Assembly (NCBI GenBank): GCA_026225415.1
Contig: JAMFSS010000002.1
Coordinates: 89,915 to 153,914 of the forward strand
Direction: 5' to 3'
Origin: Alphaproteobacteria bacterium
GTDB taxonomy: Bacteria; Pseudomonadota; Alphaproteobacteria; UBA9219
DNA: 64,000 nucleotides
This document shows positions 1-11,100 of the stretch, piece by piece; position 1 is the first letter of the stretch; each line of letters begins with the position of its first letter. Below the pieces are notes generated by a model. It was given only the letters and a program-made list of their open reading frames with translations. It was not told where the DNA came from and ran no database searches. The translations under genes were made by a program, and so were the position numbers.

Positions 1-1326
<1,326 letters not shown>

Positions 1327-1384
1327 TTAACAAAACTTAGCGAAATTATGCCCGTCTTTACACCCCTTTTTTTGAGAGTTTTCC

Positions 1385-2599
1385 ATGTCCAAAATCAAAG
1401 TCAAAAATCCATTGGTTGAAATGGATGGCGATGAAATGACCCGCATCATCTGGCAGATGATTAAGGATTGGCTGATTTTGCCCTATTTGGACATTGAATT
1501 GAAATATTTTGATCTGGGTATTCAGGAACGCGACCGCACTGAAGATAAGGTAACAATTGAAGCGGCCGAAGCCACCAAGAAATACGGCGTGAGTGTTAAA
1601 TGCGCCACCATCACCCCCGACGAAGCGCGGGTGAAGGAATTTAATTTGAAGAAAATGTGGAAATCGCCCAACGGCACCATTCGTAATATCCTGAATGGCA
1701 CCGTTTTCCGCGAGCCGATTATCATCAGCAATGTGCCGCATTATGTGCCGCATTGGCACAAGCCCATCGTCATCGCGCGCCATGCGTTTGGTGATCAGTA
1801 TAAAGCAACCGATTTCAAGGTGCCCGGCCCCGGCACATTGACCGTGACATTCACCCCCGCCGATGGCTCTGCCCCCATTACGCATGAAGTGCATAAATAT
1901 CCGGGCGCAGGCGTGGCATTGTCGATGTTCAACGAAGATGAATCGATCAAAGGTTTTGCGCATGCGTGTTTTAATTATGCGCTCGACCGTAAGCTTCCGA
2001 TGTTTCTGTCGACCAAGAACACGATTTTGAAAGCCTATGACGGGCGTTTTAAAGACATATTCGCCGAAATTTACGAAGCGGAATATAAAGCGAAATTCGC
2101 AGCCGCTGGCCTGCCCGAATATGCGCATAAACTTATAGATGATATGGTCGCGCAGTCCATTCGCGGCGACGGCGGTTTTCTGTGGGCCTGTAAAAATTAT
2201 GACGGCGATGTGCAGTCGGATTCGGTTGCGCAGGGTTTCGGCTCGCTGGGTTTAATGACATCCGTATTATTGTCGCCCGATGGCAAGACGATTGAAACCG
2301 AAGCGGCACACGGCACCGTCACCGCCCATTATCGCGATCATCAGGCGGGCAAGGAAACCTCGACCAATCCTATCGCCACCATCTTTGCGTGGACGCAGGC
2401 CATTCAATATCGCGGCAAGATTGACGGCACGCCCGATGTTGTGGAATTCGGCAAAAAGCTGGAACGCGTTTGCATCCAGACGGTTGAACAAGGCCACATG
2501 ACCAAGGATTTGGCGTTGCTGGTTGGCAGCGATCAGAAATGGTTGAACACCCGCCAGTTTTTGGAGAAGATTACCGAGAATTTGAAGGCGGTGGGATAG
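1385..2599 (+). CDS. icd: NADP-dependent isocitrate dehydrogenase
   Basis: Oxidatively decarboxylates isocitrate to 2-oxoglutarate in the TCA cycle, making NADPH. The 404-residue length and the N-terminus ([18 protein letters not shown]) place it in the eukaryote-like dimeric subfamily common in alphaproteobacteria, not the E. coli type. The substrate-binding stretch [18 protein letters not shown] lies near residue 100, and the family signature [20 protein letters not shown] near residue 270. The ATG follows a GAGAG Shine-Dalgarno by 7 bases. The gene stands alone, divergent from ligA, and ends at a strong terminator. It also supplies NADPH, the same coenzyme pool served by the pnt genes just downstream. 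Confidence 0.98.
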   Translation: MSKIKVKNPLVEMDGDEMTRIIWQMIKDWLILPYLDIELKYFDLGIQERDRTEDKVTIEAAEATKKYGVSVKCATITPDEARVKEFNLKKMWKSPNGTIRNILNGTVFREPIIISNVPHYVPHWHKPIVIARHAFGDQYKATDFKVPGPGTLTVTFTPADGSAPITHEVHKYPGAGVALSMFNEDESIKGFAHACFNYALDRKLPMFLSTKNTILKAYDGRFKDIFAEIYEAEYKAKFAAAGLPEYAHKLIDDMVAQSIRGDGGFLWACKNYDGDVQSDSVAQGFGSLGLMTSVLLSPDGKTIETEAAHGTVTAHYRDHQAGKETSTNPIATIFAWTQAIQYRGKIDGTPDVVEFGKKLERVCIQTVEQGHMTKDLALLVGSDQKWLNTRQFLEKITENLKAVG

Positions 2600-2613
2600 C
2601 TTTTTACACAAAC

Positions 2614-2645
2614 AAAAACCCCGCATTGTAAGATGCGGGGTTTTT
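2614..2645. terminator. Rho-independent terminator, bidirectional
   Basis: A perfect 8-bp stem (CCCCGCAT at 2619-2626 with ATGCGGGG at 2633-2640) encloses a 6-base loop. It is flanked by five A upstream and five T downstream, so it can work in both directions. It lies between the convergent stops of icd and the next minus-strand gene. Confidence 0.95.
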
Positions 2646-3323
2646 CTAAGTCAAAATACTTCTCCTTTGCCATTCAAGCTTAGCATCAATCAAATCACTA
2701 AACCAAGCTTCAATGCCTTCTAAGTAATTAGCCAATTTTTCCATACCTTCTGCAAAAACGCGAATATTTATATGAACTAAATCTTCTTTTAATGATGGAA
2801 CATCTTTTGTAATTTTTTTACCTTGTTTTGTGGTTGCATATCGAAACCGCTGCCCATCTGGGTCATGTTCATTTAATTGAGCAATATACCATTCAACTCC
2901 ATCAATATCCTCTAATGCAAAAGGTTCTTCTGGCACTAAAGCACAGACTGGATTGAGTAGCGGCCTAAGAATAGTCCATAAATCATAAAGCCTGTGCCCA
3001 TGAGGGGATTCAAACATGTCTCTATCCAACAAAGATGAAGCGATAATTATGATGGATTTCAAGATTAGCTCTATATGATGCCTATAAAGATAAACAATAG
3101 GATAGACAAGCCTGTCTCTACCATTCTGCGCTTCACACACTTCTTTTGCCAAAGCAAAAGCTGCTGCTCGATACCCTGAGCTATAAGCATATTGCACATC
3201 CCAATGTGCAATAAAGGCATTGGACTGAAAATCATCGCCAAAACCAAAAAGCTTTGGGTCATTTTTATGTGGAGCAGCAATGGGCCCGAATATCGGCGGG
3301 GTTTTTAAAGCATCACCAGGCAT
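2646..3323 (-). CDS. Unknown protein, possibly HEPN-like, AT-rich
   Basis: I do not recognise this 225-residue protein with certainty. The start is taken at the ATG at 3323 because GGGAGG lies 7 bases upstream; a TTG at 3338 is a weaker alternative. It is mostly alpha-helical. The stretch YPIVYLYRHHIELILKSI (about residues 74-91) resembles the Arg-x-x-x-E/His helix of HEPN-fold proteins, but the match is by eye only. There is no signal peptide. Codon and base use are clearly more AT-rich than in icd and pntB on either side, which suggests later acquisition. It occupies a single-gene slot between two core metabolic units and shares the icd terminator. Confidence 0.6.
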   Translation of the reverse strand: MPGDALKTPPIFGPIAAPHKNDPKLFGFGDDFQSNAFIAHWDVQYAYSSGYRAAAFALAKEVCEAQNGRDRLVYPIVYLYRHHIELILKSIIIIASSLLDRDMFESPHGHRLYDLWTILRPLLNPVCALVPEEPFALEDIDGVEWYIAQLNEHDPDGQRFRYATTKQGKKITKDVPSLKEDLVHINIRVFAEGMEKLANYLEGIEAWFSDLIDAKLEWQRRSILT

Positions 3324-3347
3324 ATTCAGACCTCCCAAGAAATCATT

Positions 3348-4742
3348 TCAGGCATCCAGCGCCTTAACAATATCCTCGCACATTTTTTTGGCGTCGCCGA
3401 ACAGCATCATGGTGTTGGGACGGAAAAATAATTCGTTTTCAACACCCGCATAGCCCGCCGCCATCGACCGTTTGATAAACAGAACCGTTTTGGCTTTTTC
3501 GACATCCAAAATCGGCATGCCATAAATGGGCGAGGATGGATCGGTTTTGGCCGCCGGATTGGTCACATCATTCGCGCCGATAACAAACGCCACATCGGTT
3601 TGGCCGAAATCGCGGTTGATTTCTTCCAGCTCCAGCACATCGTCATAGGGAACATTGGCTTCGGCCAGCAAGACATTCATGTGCCCCGGCATGCGTCCCG
3701 CGACGGGGTGGATGGCATAACGAACCTGCACGCCCGCTTCTTTCAAATGATCGGCCATTTCGCGCAAGGCATGTTGGGCTTGGGCGACAGCCATGCCGTA
3801 ACCGGGCACGATTACAACGCTTGCGGCATTTTTCAAAATAAATCCGGCATCATCCGCCGAACCGATTTTCACGGGGCGGTCGCCCGCCGCCGCGCTGGCC
3901 GATGCCGATGCGGGGTCTGTGCCAAAGCCGCCTAAAATCACATTAAAGATCGAGCGGTTCATGCCCTTACACATAATGTAAGACAAGATTGCGCCGGATG
4001 AACCGACCAAAGCACCCGTGATAATGAGCAACGAATTTTCCAGCGTAAAGCCTGTGGCCGCCGCCGCCCAACCGGAATAGGAGTTGAGCATGGAGACAAC
4101 CACGGGCATATCCGCGCCGCCAATCGGCAGGATAAGCAGGAAGCCGAGCAACACGGATGTGCCGACAATCAACCAATAGGCAATCGGGCTTTGGGTAAAG
4201 ATCAACGCCACAACCGACATTACGATAAGAATGCCCAAGCCGAGATTGAAGTAATGTTGGAATTTAAATGTGAGCGGTTTGCCGGATACAAGCCCTTGCA
4301 GTTTCGCGAAAGCGACCAGAGAGCCACTGAAGGTTATCGCGCCAATTGCCACACCCAAACCCATTTCGATCAGGCTGGCGATTTGGATATTGCCCGCCTG
4401 TCCAATGCCATAGGCATCGGGGTTGAGGAACGCGGCGGACGCCACCAGAACGGCAGCCAAACCAACCAGAGAGTGAAACGCCGCCACCAATTGGGGTAAT
4501 GCGGTCATTTTGATTTTGCGCGCGACAATCGCGCCGATGCCGCCGCCCAACGCAACCGCCGAACCGATGACCAGATAGGATGTTGTTTCGATCAAGGACA
4601 GCGTGGTGACAATGGCCAGAGCCATGCCGAAAATGCCAAAACGGTTACCGTTGCGGGCCGTTTCCGGTGATGCTAACCCACGCAGCGCCATAATAAAACA
4701 AACGCCGGAAAACAGGTATGCGAGTGAAATAACGCTGTTCAT
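3348..4742 (-). CDS. pntB: NAD(P) transhydrogenase subunit beta
   Basis: Membrane subunit plus NADP(H)-binding domain III of the proton-translocating transhydrogenase, which uses the proton gradient to reduce NADP+ with NADH. The 464 residues hold about nine hydrophobic segments in the first ~270 residues. The domain III nucleotide fold follows, with [36 protein letters not shown] and the C-terminal GDAKKM segment. Length and order are normal. The start codon overlaps the stop of pntAb by 4 bases (ATGA), so translation is probably coupled. It is the last gene of the pnt operon. Confidence 0.98.
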   Translation of the reverse strand: MNSVISLAYLFSGVCFIMALRGLASPETARNGNRFGIFGMALAIVTTLSLIETTSYLVIGSAVALGGGIGAIVARKIKMTALPQLVAAFHSLVGLAAVLVASAAFLNPDAYGIGQAGNIQIASLIEMGLGVAIGAITFSGSLVAFAKLQGLVSGKPLTFKFQHYFNLGLGILIVMSVVALIFTQSPIAYWLIVGTSVLLGFLLILPIGGADMPVVVSMLNSYSGWAAAATGFTLENSLLIITGALVGSSGAILSYIMCKGMNRSIFNVILGGFGTDPASASASAAAGDRPVKIGSADDAGFILKNAASVVIVPGYGMAVAQAQHALREMADHLKEAGVQVRYAIHPVAGRMPGHMNVLLAEANVPYDDVLELEEINRDFGQTDVAFVIGANDVTNPAAKTDPSSPIYGMPILDVEKAKTVLFIKRSMAAGYAGVENELFFRPNTMMLFGDAKKMCEDIVKALDA

Positions 4743-5173
4743 TTCTTGCCACCCTTCGGTGTGGTGGGTTCTTTTTTCTTATACATCGCCAACATGCGTT
4801 GCGTGACGATAAAGCCGCCGAATATATTGATGGATGCCAGCACAACCGCGCCCAACCCCATCCATTTCGACGGCGACATATCAACCGGCCCTGCGGCCAG
4901 CAAAGCGCCCACGATAATCACGGAAGACACCGCATTGGTAACGGCCATAAGCGGCGAATGAAGCGCGGGCGTGACGCGCCACACGACATAGTAACCGACG
5001 AAACACGCCAACACGAAAACCGTCAGGCCGGTGATAAAGAATCCCTGACCAGCTGCCGGCGCTTGCCCCACAATCGTTTGCGCCTGTTTGGCAAGCGATG
5101 CCGCCATATCGGCCAGCCTTTGCTGGTCGGACGCGATGCTGTTCAGGCCATTGACGATATCGTTTAAAGCCAT
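4739..5173 (-). CDS. pntAb: NAD(P) transhydrogenase subunit alpha part 2
   Basis: Small membrane component of the transhydrogenase. In organisms such as Rhodospirillum rubrum the alpha chain is split into a soluble NAD(H)-binding part and this membrane part. The protein (144 residues) has three or four transmembrane helices: [20 protein letters not shown], the [20 protein letters not shown] segment and [17 protein letters not shown] short charged tail, [13 protein letters not shown], ends it. The N-terminal ~40 residues are hydrophilic and longer than in minimal homologues. It is coupled to pntB by a 4-base overlap and separated from pntAa by one extra gene. Confidence 0.96.
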   Translation of the reverse strand: MALNDIVNGLNSIASDQQRLADMAASLAKQAQTIVGQAPAAGQGFFITGLTVFVLACFVGYYVVWRVTPALHSPLMAVTNAVSSVIIVGALLAAGPVDMSPSKWMGLGAVVLASINIFGGFIVTQRMLAMYKKKEPTTPKGGKK

Positions 5174-5182
5174 GGGGTTTCC

Positions 5183-5599
5183 TTATTTCTTTTCCGGTGT
5201 CGTTGGCGTCGTGGATGATGCCGGAATTTGCGTTGGACTTTGTGGCGGCGCAATCGGCGCTGTTGTTTCCGGCACTGTTGGTGCGGTTACTGTTGGGGGC
5301 GTGATAACGGGCGCGGTATCGGTTGGCGGCGTTACCGGCGTGGCGGGAAGCACAGCAACGGGCGCAGCGGGCGGCAGGGGCGCAATACGTTTTTGCAAAG
5401 CGTCCAGTTCAAACAAAATTTTATCTTCGCGCGCTTCGATAGAGGCGATGCGCGCATCGTTGTTCTGCACCGTCGCTTTGATATCGACCATATAGCTGGC
5501 GAAAACGATGAACAAAGTCGAACAGCACAACACCGAAACGGCGATGCTGGATACCCACCATAACAAAGATTGTATTTTGACGGTGATTTCAGAAGACAT
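5183..5599 (-). CDS. Unknown single-pass membrane protein with Pro/Thr-rich tail, inside the pnt operon
   Basis: I do not recognise this 138-residue protein. Residues ~10-35 form one hydrophobic helix (SLLWWVSSIAVSVLCCSTLF), with a short N-terminus before it. Residues ~40-70 are charged and likely coiled coil (NNDARIASIEAREDKILFEL). The last ~65 residues are almost only Pro, Thr, Ala, Val and Ile, an extended low-complexity tail. It sits 18 bases after pntAa and 9 bases before pntAb, so it is co-transcribed with the transhydrogenase. That position suggests an accessory or assembly role, but this is inference from position alone. Confidence 0.75.
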   Translation of the reverse strand: MSSEITVKIQSLLWWVSSIAVSVLCCSTLFIVFASYMVDIKATVQNNDARIASIEAREDKILFELDALQKRIAPLPPAAPVAVLPATPVTPPTDTAPVITPPTVTAPTVPETTAPIAPPQSPTQIPASSTTPTTPEKK

Positions 5600-5617
5600 G
5601 TTTTTCCCCCTATAGGT

Positions 5618-6769
5618 TTACGACAATGGCGCAAATTGCGGATGCACCACGGCGCCCTGATGCGTCAGGGTAACGGCTTTGACAATTTCATCATTCCAAT
5701 CGACAGCCAGCGTGCCGCCGGTTTTGGCGGTGATCAGCGTGACAAAATTCAACAGATTGCGCGCATATAATGCTGACGCATCAACCGCAATGCGGCTGGC
5801 CATATTGCGGTGGCCGATAATTTTGACATGATGCGCTTCGACAATTTTCCCGGCTTCGCTCAGGGCGCAATTACCGCCTTGTTCCACGGCTAAATCGACC
5901 ACAATTGAACCTGGTTTCATGCTTTTCAACATCGCTTCGGAAACCAATTGCGGCGCGGCGCGACCGGGGATAAGGGCGGTGCAAATAACGATATCCTGTT
6001 TCTTGATTGTTTCGGCGATCAGTTCGGCCTGGCGGCGTTTGTAATCGTCGCTCATTTCCTTGGCATAGCCGCCTGCTGTTTCGGCCTGTTTCGTTTCATC
6101 GCTGTCGACCATAACGAATGTCGCGCCCAAACTTTCGACCTGTTCGCGCGCCACGGGGCGCACATCGGTCGCCGACACAATCGCGCCCAATCGGCGCGCC
6201 GTTGCAATGGCCTGCAAACCCGCAACCCCTGCCCCCATGACGAAAACGCGGGCGGGCGGCACGGTGCCGGCTGCTGTCATCATCATCGGGAAGGCGCGGC
6301 CAAATTGTTCCGCCGCATCCAACACGGATTTATATCCCGCCAGATTGGATTGGCTGGATAATACATCCATCGCCTGTGCGCGAGTGATGCGCGGCATAAG
6401 TTCCATTGACATTGATGTGACATCGTTGCGGGCATAGGTTTGCAGGTCTTGCCGCGCGCCATAGGGGTTGAGCATGCCGATCAGCAACGCGCCGTGCTTC
6501 AACAGGCCGGTTTCATTTCGGCCTTCGGCTTCGGTCATCGGGCGTTGGACTTTGAGCACAATATCCGCATCGCGCAGCAAGACTGCCGTATCGCCCACAA
6601 TGCTGGCGCCAGCGGCTGCGTAATATTCGTCGGGGTACGAGGCTTCGCTGCCCGCGCCGGTTTCAACCGCGACATCATAGCCCAGTGCCTTGTATTTCTT
6701 GACCATATCCGGCGTGATCGCCACGCGGCGTTCATAGGGACGGCGTTCTTTGGGGACAGCAATTTTCAT
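5618..6769 (-). CDS. pntAa: NAD(P) transhydrogenase subunit alpha part 1
   Basis: Soluble NAD(H)-binding domain I of the transhydrogenase, homologous to alanine dehydrogenase. It begins MKIAVPKERRPYERRVAITP. The Rossmann segment VFVMGAGVAGLQAIATARRLGA is near residue 165, followed by the SATDVRPVAREQVESLGA loop. About 383 residues is the normal length for the split form. The ATG at 6769 gives the family's typical N-terminus; a GTG two codons upstream is possible. It is the first gene of the operon pntAa - small membrane gene - pntAb - pntB, and is divergent from the large helicase gene. Confidence 0.97.
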   Translation of the reverse strand: MKIAVPKERRPYERRVAITPDMVKKYKALGYDVAVETGAGSEASYPDEYYAAAGASIVGDTAVLLRDADIVLKVQRPMTEAEGRNETGLLKHGALLIGMLNPYGARQDLQTYARNDVTSMSMELMPRITRAQAMDVLSSQSNLAGYKSVLDAAEQFGRAFPMMMTAAGTVPPARVFVMGAGVAGLQAIATARRLGAIVSATDVRPVAREQVESLGATFVMVDSDETKQAETAGGYAKEMSDDYKRRQAELIAETIKKQDIVICTALIPGRAAPQLVSEAMLKSMKPGSIVVDLAVEQGGNCALSEAGKIVEAHHVKIIGHRNMASRIAVDASALYARNLLNFVTLITAKTGGTLAVDWNDEIVKAVTLTHQGAVVHPQFAPLS

Positions 6770-6972
6770 GGGCACCGGGCAAGAATCGATAGGGAACTGA
6801 TTATGTTTTATTTTTAGGGGCTTGGGAAGATTGTTGCGTAGACAATGCTGATAACCATATAATGCTTATTCTTGGGCTAGTTTGCTTTTTAAACATGAAA
6901 CTAATTTAGATGCTGACTTGCAATCCTTGGCTTGCTATCAACTACTATAAACCACCATAAACATTACAAAAA

Positions 6973-9900
6973 ATGACTATTAATTCGACCATTATACAAA
7001 ACGCCGTCCGCCGCAGTCTTCAAGACGGTATGTTGACCGCCCAAGATGCTTTGAACACAGCGCAGATTGAAGCGCTCGAAAGCTATGCAGGATTTTTAAA
7101 TGAATCCGCTGATCCTAACCGCGCCTATGTGGATATGGCGACCGGCACAGGCAAAACAGGTTTGTTTTCCGTTATGGTGCGCCACGCCCACCAGATCGCC
7201 GCAGAGCAAGGATTCGGCGGTGATTTCCGAACGGTGATTGTCGAGCCCACACTCCCCCTCATACGACAGACGCAAGAAAAGCTCATTGCAGCTGCCCCTG
7301 AATTAAAAGGCGCGATAGGTTTATTTGGTGACAGAGAAAAAGACCTCAGCAAGCCCATTTCTATCGTGACTTATGACGCGTGGCTTGGACTGCTAGAAAG
7401 CGGCCAGTTGAACAGCAGCAATGTCAATTTCCACATTCCCGATGAAGCACATCATAGTTTGTCGGAACGCCGCAGAGGTCTTTTTGACGAAAAACTTGCG
7501 GGCGCTATGCATTTCGGCGTCACGGCTTCAGCGCAATATGATGCCGAAAAGAGTGTCGAACTTACATTGCGTAACCGCATATATAAACTTGATCTGCCCG
7601 ACGCTATTGAACGCAGCTTCCTAACAGACTACGCACATATTCAATATTATGTGATGCGTATTCTGCCCGATATGTTGAAAAACAAGCAGGTTGATCTGAG
7701 CAATGGCGATTTCACCCTGATTAAAAGACTAGAATGGGCAAAACTGATAACGCGCGTTTATGCTGACATGGTGGATGGTATCAGCGGCCAACCGCTATCA
7801 GATAAAATCGGCATGATTTTCGCCGCCGACACCCGCGCCGCCGATGGCATGGCTGCACGACTTAACGAAAACCCCGTTCTTAAGCGCAAAGCCCAAGAGC
7901 GTGGCTTTAAGGATGTCGCTGTTTCCATCCATTCGGTTGGACATAGTTCTGCTGTCCAAGACTCATTGCAAGATCAATACCAGAACGGCGAATATATGGT
8001 CGCCGTAGGTGACAAGAAATTTCAGGCTGGCTTTGATCATCCTGCCGTGAAATTCGTAGCGCCTTATCCGGGTGCTTCCCCTGTTGAAGCGATTCAGGAA
8101 ATTGGTCGAGCTACGCGTAAATATACGGACCCACGCACTGGGCAATCGCAAGGCACCGTCATTATTGAGGCTATTCCCTATATTGGTGACGCCGACCCCA
8201 AAAAAGATGAGAAAGCACGTCGGGAAGCGCTTGCCAAAGTTGTGACCGCTTATCAGATTTTGGGTCGCAGCCTTGTTTTCGCTCCGGGTCGGAAACCAGT
8301 ATTGCCTCCGTCCAATGCTCGCTCGAAAGGGAACAAAGGCGGCCACTTTATTCTTTCGCCACAGTGCGAAGTTGATACTTTTATTACAGAAGAAGATACT
8401 CTCACAATAAGCCGCCAGATCGGTGCAGCAAGAAATTACACCAGAAATCTTACCGAAGAGCAAATCCTTCACTGGGTAACCGCGACACACGAAAAGACTG
8501 GCAAACTTCCTGTTGCCGATGATCCAATTATATGGACTAGAAATGACAATGGTGATTTCGAATTAATCGAAGATGAAACATGGCGTGCCGTTGATACTGC
8601 ACTAAAAACAAAAGGCAGAGGCTTACAAAAATCCGATGGATCTGCGATCGCAGCATCATTATATGACCTAAAGCAAAAACATGATTTGGATAAAATTTTA
8701 ACTGTACAAAAGATTATCTCATGGATGAAAGCGACTGAAGAGAAAACTGGCAAATTACCTCTCAGAGGAGACGAAGCCATCTGGTCTAAAAACGACAACG
8801 GTGGCTTTGAATTAATTGAAAACGAAACATGGGCAAAAATTAATTATGCACTGCATAATGGGCGCAAAGGATTAATCAATTCAGATGGTACGATCATTGC
8901 GGATTCTCTCACTGATTTCAAAATTAAATATGGCGTTGTGGATGCCCGCCTTTTGTCTGAAAGACAAATAATTGAATGGCTGTTGGCAACGCACGAAAAG
9001 AACGGACACCCCGTAAAGCGTCGCGATAAAATCGTTTGGTCTAAGGATGCTAAAGGCAATTTTGAAATAGTCTCCGGCGAAAATTGGATAGCTATTGATC
9101 AGGCTCTTCGAGATGGGCAACGTGGGTTAGTTTGTGAAGATGGTTCACCCATCGCCAACTCTTTACATGGCCTTAAAAATAAAAACGACCTTGTAGATCA
9201 GCCAACGTTATTAAAAAGCACTGAGCGCACGACTAGTGGCATTGGAAAAGTTTTAAAACCAGCAGCTCAAGAAATTGGCAAGCTAACTAATGATATTTTA
9301 GGACACGCCGAACATGATCTAAAAAAGAGGCATGGCCTCAATCAGAATTCTAGATTGGACGAAGGACACATTGTTAAATGGATTAAAGACACCTACGAAA
9401 AAACAGGCAAGATTCCCGGAGCTAAAGATAAAGATGTCTGGGCTAAGGATGCTTTAGGGCAATTTACTTTAGTTGAAGGTGAAACCTGGCGAGCAATAGA
9501 CCATGCTCTTACGAGGAGACATCGCGGATTAACAAATGAGGATGAAACATTTATCGCCCGATCTTTAATGGGTCTGAAAATTAAACATGGATTAGATTAC
9601 AGCAAGCTTACGGAAGATCAGATTCTTGAATGGATAAGTGCTACTTTTGAGAAAACAGGTAAATACCCATCTAAGGCGACACACACTCCTGTCTGGACTC
9701 GCCAGAATGGAGGGCTTTCTGTTGTAGATGGCGAACAATGGGCCGCAATAGATAAGGCGATAAAATATGGTTATCGTAGATTGGTTAAAAGTGATGGTTC
9801 CAAGATTGCAGCAGGCCTTGCCGATTTAAAAAGAAAACATGGATTTGTTGATGAGCCTGCTTCTAATGTGAAGCCATCACCTAAGCAAAACGATGCAATC

Positions 9901-11100
9901 ATATTGCCATCGCCCCCATCCATACTTGTCGACCCCGCAGAAATAGCCCGCAAAACGGTAACGGATCTTTTTGCTGAACTTTCTGGAAAATTGCTTGCGG
10001 ATGTCTCTATGATTGTCGAGCAGCTAAGGCCACAGCCTGTGCCGACCGTGGAAGACGCGCCATCCGTCGCAGTCGAATTACCGCGCCAGAAACGCAAATA
10101 CACCAAGCGCACAGCGGTCAAAACAGAGGCTGAAAGCTCTCCTAAATCTGGTGCAGTTGTCTTTAACGCGCCATTATTTGAAGCCAAAGACAATGCAGGT
10201 ATAAACATGCAGACCTGCCTCGTAAATGCGGAACGTGCAGCTAGCTACGAAGATTTAATTGGCGTGCGCGGCAATCTGCAAAAATTCGCCGAACTCCTTA
10301 TCCATCACTCCATGCTTGGCATGCAGCAATTTCTAGCAAATCTAGAAATTGAAGCAAATACAAGAAAAGGCATAGAGGATACCATTAAGCAGTATCGCAA
10401 TGATTTTGCTTCACGAACTGCGCAGACTGATTCACTCGCTTCTTTTAGAAAAGTCGCAGTTGATCTTAAAGATCATCCCTCGGGCGCATTGCCTTCGTCG
10501 ATATATTTTGGATTGCGTAAACTGTCAAATGTAGCGGCGAATAGCTCCACCGAGCTACTAGACATAGCCTTCCAGATTGCCCAATGGTTCGATGCGTCTT
10601 TTTGTCGCAAGGTTGAATTGTCTGCGACTGCAAAGGCTGAACCCGATCTCAAACCCCAAGCAATCATTGAACATATCAAACAACCGGAAACCGTCGTTAT
10701 TCCAGCGAGCATGTTAAAAGTTTTAGGGCTTACCGCCGAACAAATGGATGCGGTTAAGGACACGAACGCGGGCCAGATCATCACCCATTTTGTTGAGCAT
10801 TTGGCCGAAGAGCCTCCAGCAATCAAACAAACGCGCAATGCACACGCGCAAATGGCCTACCAGGCTGTCGCCCCTGTTGTGAAAGACATGGTGGGCAATG
10901 GAAAAAATATTCAAGAAGTGATCGATGAATTGAATAGATTAGAGGATATGAGCGCCTCTGTGAGAGAGCCAACTCAATGGAGAGTTGGATTGCTGTTGCG
11001 TGGCGTGGTTCTCAATCGCGGCTCCTTGCCTTTTAGCGCTTTTGAACTGGAGAGGCCGACGCAATCTAGAATGCGTAATGATAGGAAAAACAAGCTTTAG
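6973..11100 (+). CDS. Large SF2 (DEAD/DEAH) helicase with five tandem ~84-residue repeats
   Basis: A 1375-residue protein. Residues ~20-440 form a superfamily 2 helicase core: Walker A MATGTGKT (about 55-62), DEAH box at 157-160, motif III TAS (~185), and motif VI QEIGRATR (375-382). A linker leads to five repeats (~492-960) with the pattern I--W---T-EKTGK-P, then VW, then ETW-AID-AL, then RGL---DGS-IA-SL--LK-KHGL. A shortened remnant lies between repeats 3 and 4. The C-terminal ~400 residues hold a basic patch (RQKRKYTKR near 1037) and then mostly helical sequence I cannot assign. No methyltransferase or nuclease motif is evident, and no partner gene adjoins. Base use in the repeats is more AT-rich than in the flanks. 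The upstream 197 bp should hold its promoter; there is no strong Shine-Dalgarno. A DNA-defence or DNA-repair role is possible but unproven. Confidence 0.88.
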   Translation: MTINSTIIQNAVRRSLQDGMLTAQDALNTAQIEALESYAGFLNESADPNRAYVDMATGTGKTGLFSVMVRHAHQIAAEQGFGGDFRTVIVEPTLPLIRQTQEKLIAAAPELKGAIGLFGDREKDLSKPISIVTYDAWLGLLESGQLNSSNVNFHIPDEAHHSLSERRRGLFDEKLAGAMHFGVTASAQYDAEKSVELTLRNRIYKLDLPDAIERSFLTDYAHIQYYVMRILPDMLKNKQVDLSNGDFTLIKRLEWAKLITRVYADMVDGISGQPLSDKIGMIFAADTRAADGMAARLNENPVLKRKAQERGFKDVAVSIHSVGHSSAVQDSLQDQYQNGEYMVAVGDKKFQAGFDHPAVKFVAPYPGASPVEAIQEIGRATRKYTDPRTGQSQGTVIIEAIPYIGDADPKKDEKARREALAKVVTAYQILGRSLVFAPGRKPVLPPSNARSKGNKGGHFILSPQCEVDTFITEEDTLTISRQIGAARNYTRNLTEEQILHWVTATHEKTGKLPVADDPIIWTRNDNGDFELIEDETWRAVDTALKTKGRGLQKSDGSAIAASLYDLKQKHDLDKILTVQKIISWMKATEEKTGKLPLRGDEAIWSKNDNGGFELIENETWAKINYALHNGRKGLINSDGTIIADSLTDFKIKYGVVDARLLSERQIIEWLLATHEKNGHPVKRRDKIVWSKDAKGNFEIVSGENWIAIDQALRDGQRGLVCEDGSPIANSLHGLKNKNDLVDQPTLLKSTERTTSGIGKVLKPAAQEIGKLTNDILGHAEHDLKKRHGLNQNSRLDEGHIVKWIKDTYEKTGKIPGAKDKDVWAKDALGQFTLVEGETWRAIDHALTRRHRGLTNEDETFIARSLMGLKIKHGLDYSKLTEDQILEWISATFEKTGKYPSKATHTPVWTRQNGGLSVVDGEQWAAIDKAIKYGYRRLVKSDGSKIAAGLADLKRKHGFVDEPASNVKPSPKQNDAIILPSPPSILVDPAEIARKTVTDLFAELSGKLLADVSMIVEQLRPQPVPTVEDAPSVAVELPRQKRKYTKRTAVKTEAESSPKSGAVVFNAPLFEAKDNAGINMQTCLVNAERAASYEDLIGVRGNLQKFAELLIHHSMLGMQQFLANLEIEANTRKGIEDTIKQYRNDFASRTAQTDSLASFRKVAVDLKDHPSGALPSSIYFGLRKLSNVAANSSTELLDIAFQIAQWFDASFCRKVELSATAKAEPDLKPQAIIEHIKQPETVVIPASMLKVLGLTAEQMDAVKDTNAGQIITHFVEHLAEEPPAIKQTRNAHAQMAYQAVAPVVKDMVGNGKNIQEVIDELNRLEDMSASVREPTQWRVGLLLRGVVLNRGSLPFSAFELERPTQSRMRNDRKNKL
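8446..9852 (+). repeat. Five tandem ~84-codon repeats inside the helicase gene
   Basis: Repeat starts fall at 8446, 8695 and 8950, then after a ~48-codon degenerate spacer at 9349 and 9601. Each unit carries an EKTGK or EKNGH box, a VW/IW box, an E(T/N/Q)W box and an IA-SL--LK box. The periods of 249-255 bases show units of 83-85 codons. The spacer between units 3 and 4 (EIGKLTNDILGHAEHDLKKR) retains the end of a unit, so it looks like an eroded copy. The layout resembles helicase-associated or homing-endonuclease-associated repeats, which are DNA-binding; that parallel is inference. Confidence 0.85.

Noticed and set aside
1358-2128. Minus-strand open frame (256 codons) opposite icd
   Set aside because: It is antisense to a fully conserved enzyme, with low-complexity His/Phe/Arg-rich translation and no ribosome site.
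5618-6769. pntA considered as broken or frameshifted
   Set aside because: The split into pntAa and pntAb is the normal three-subunit arrangement in this group; each part is full length.
8446-9852. Tandem repeats considered as a CRISPR array
   Set aside because: Units are ~250 bases, coding, in frame and diverged, with no short identical repeats and unique spacers.
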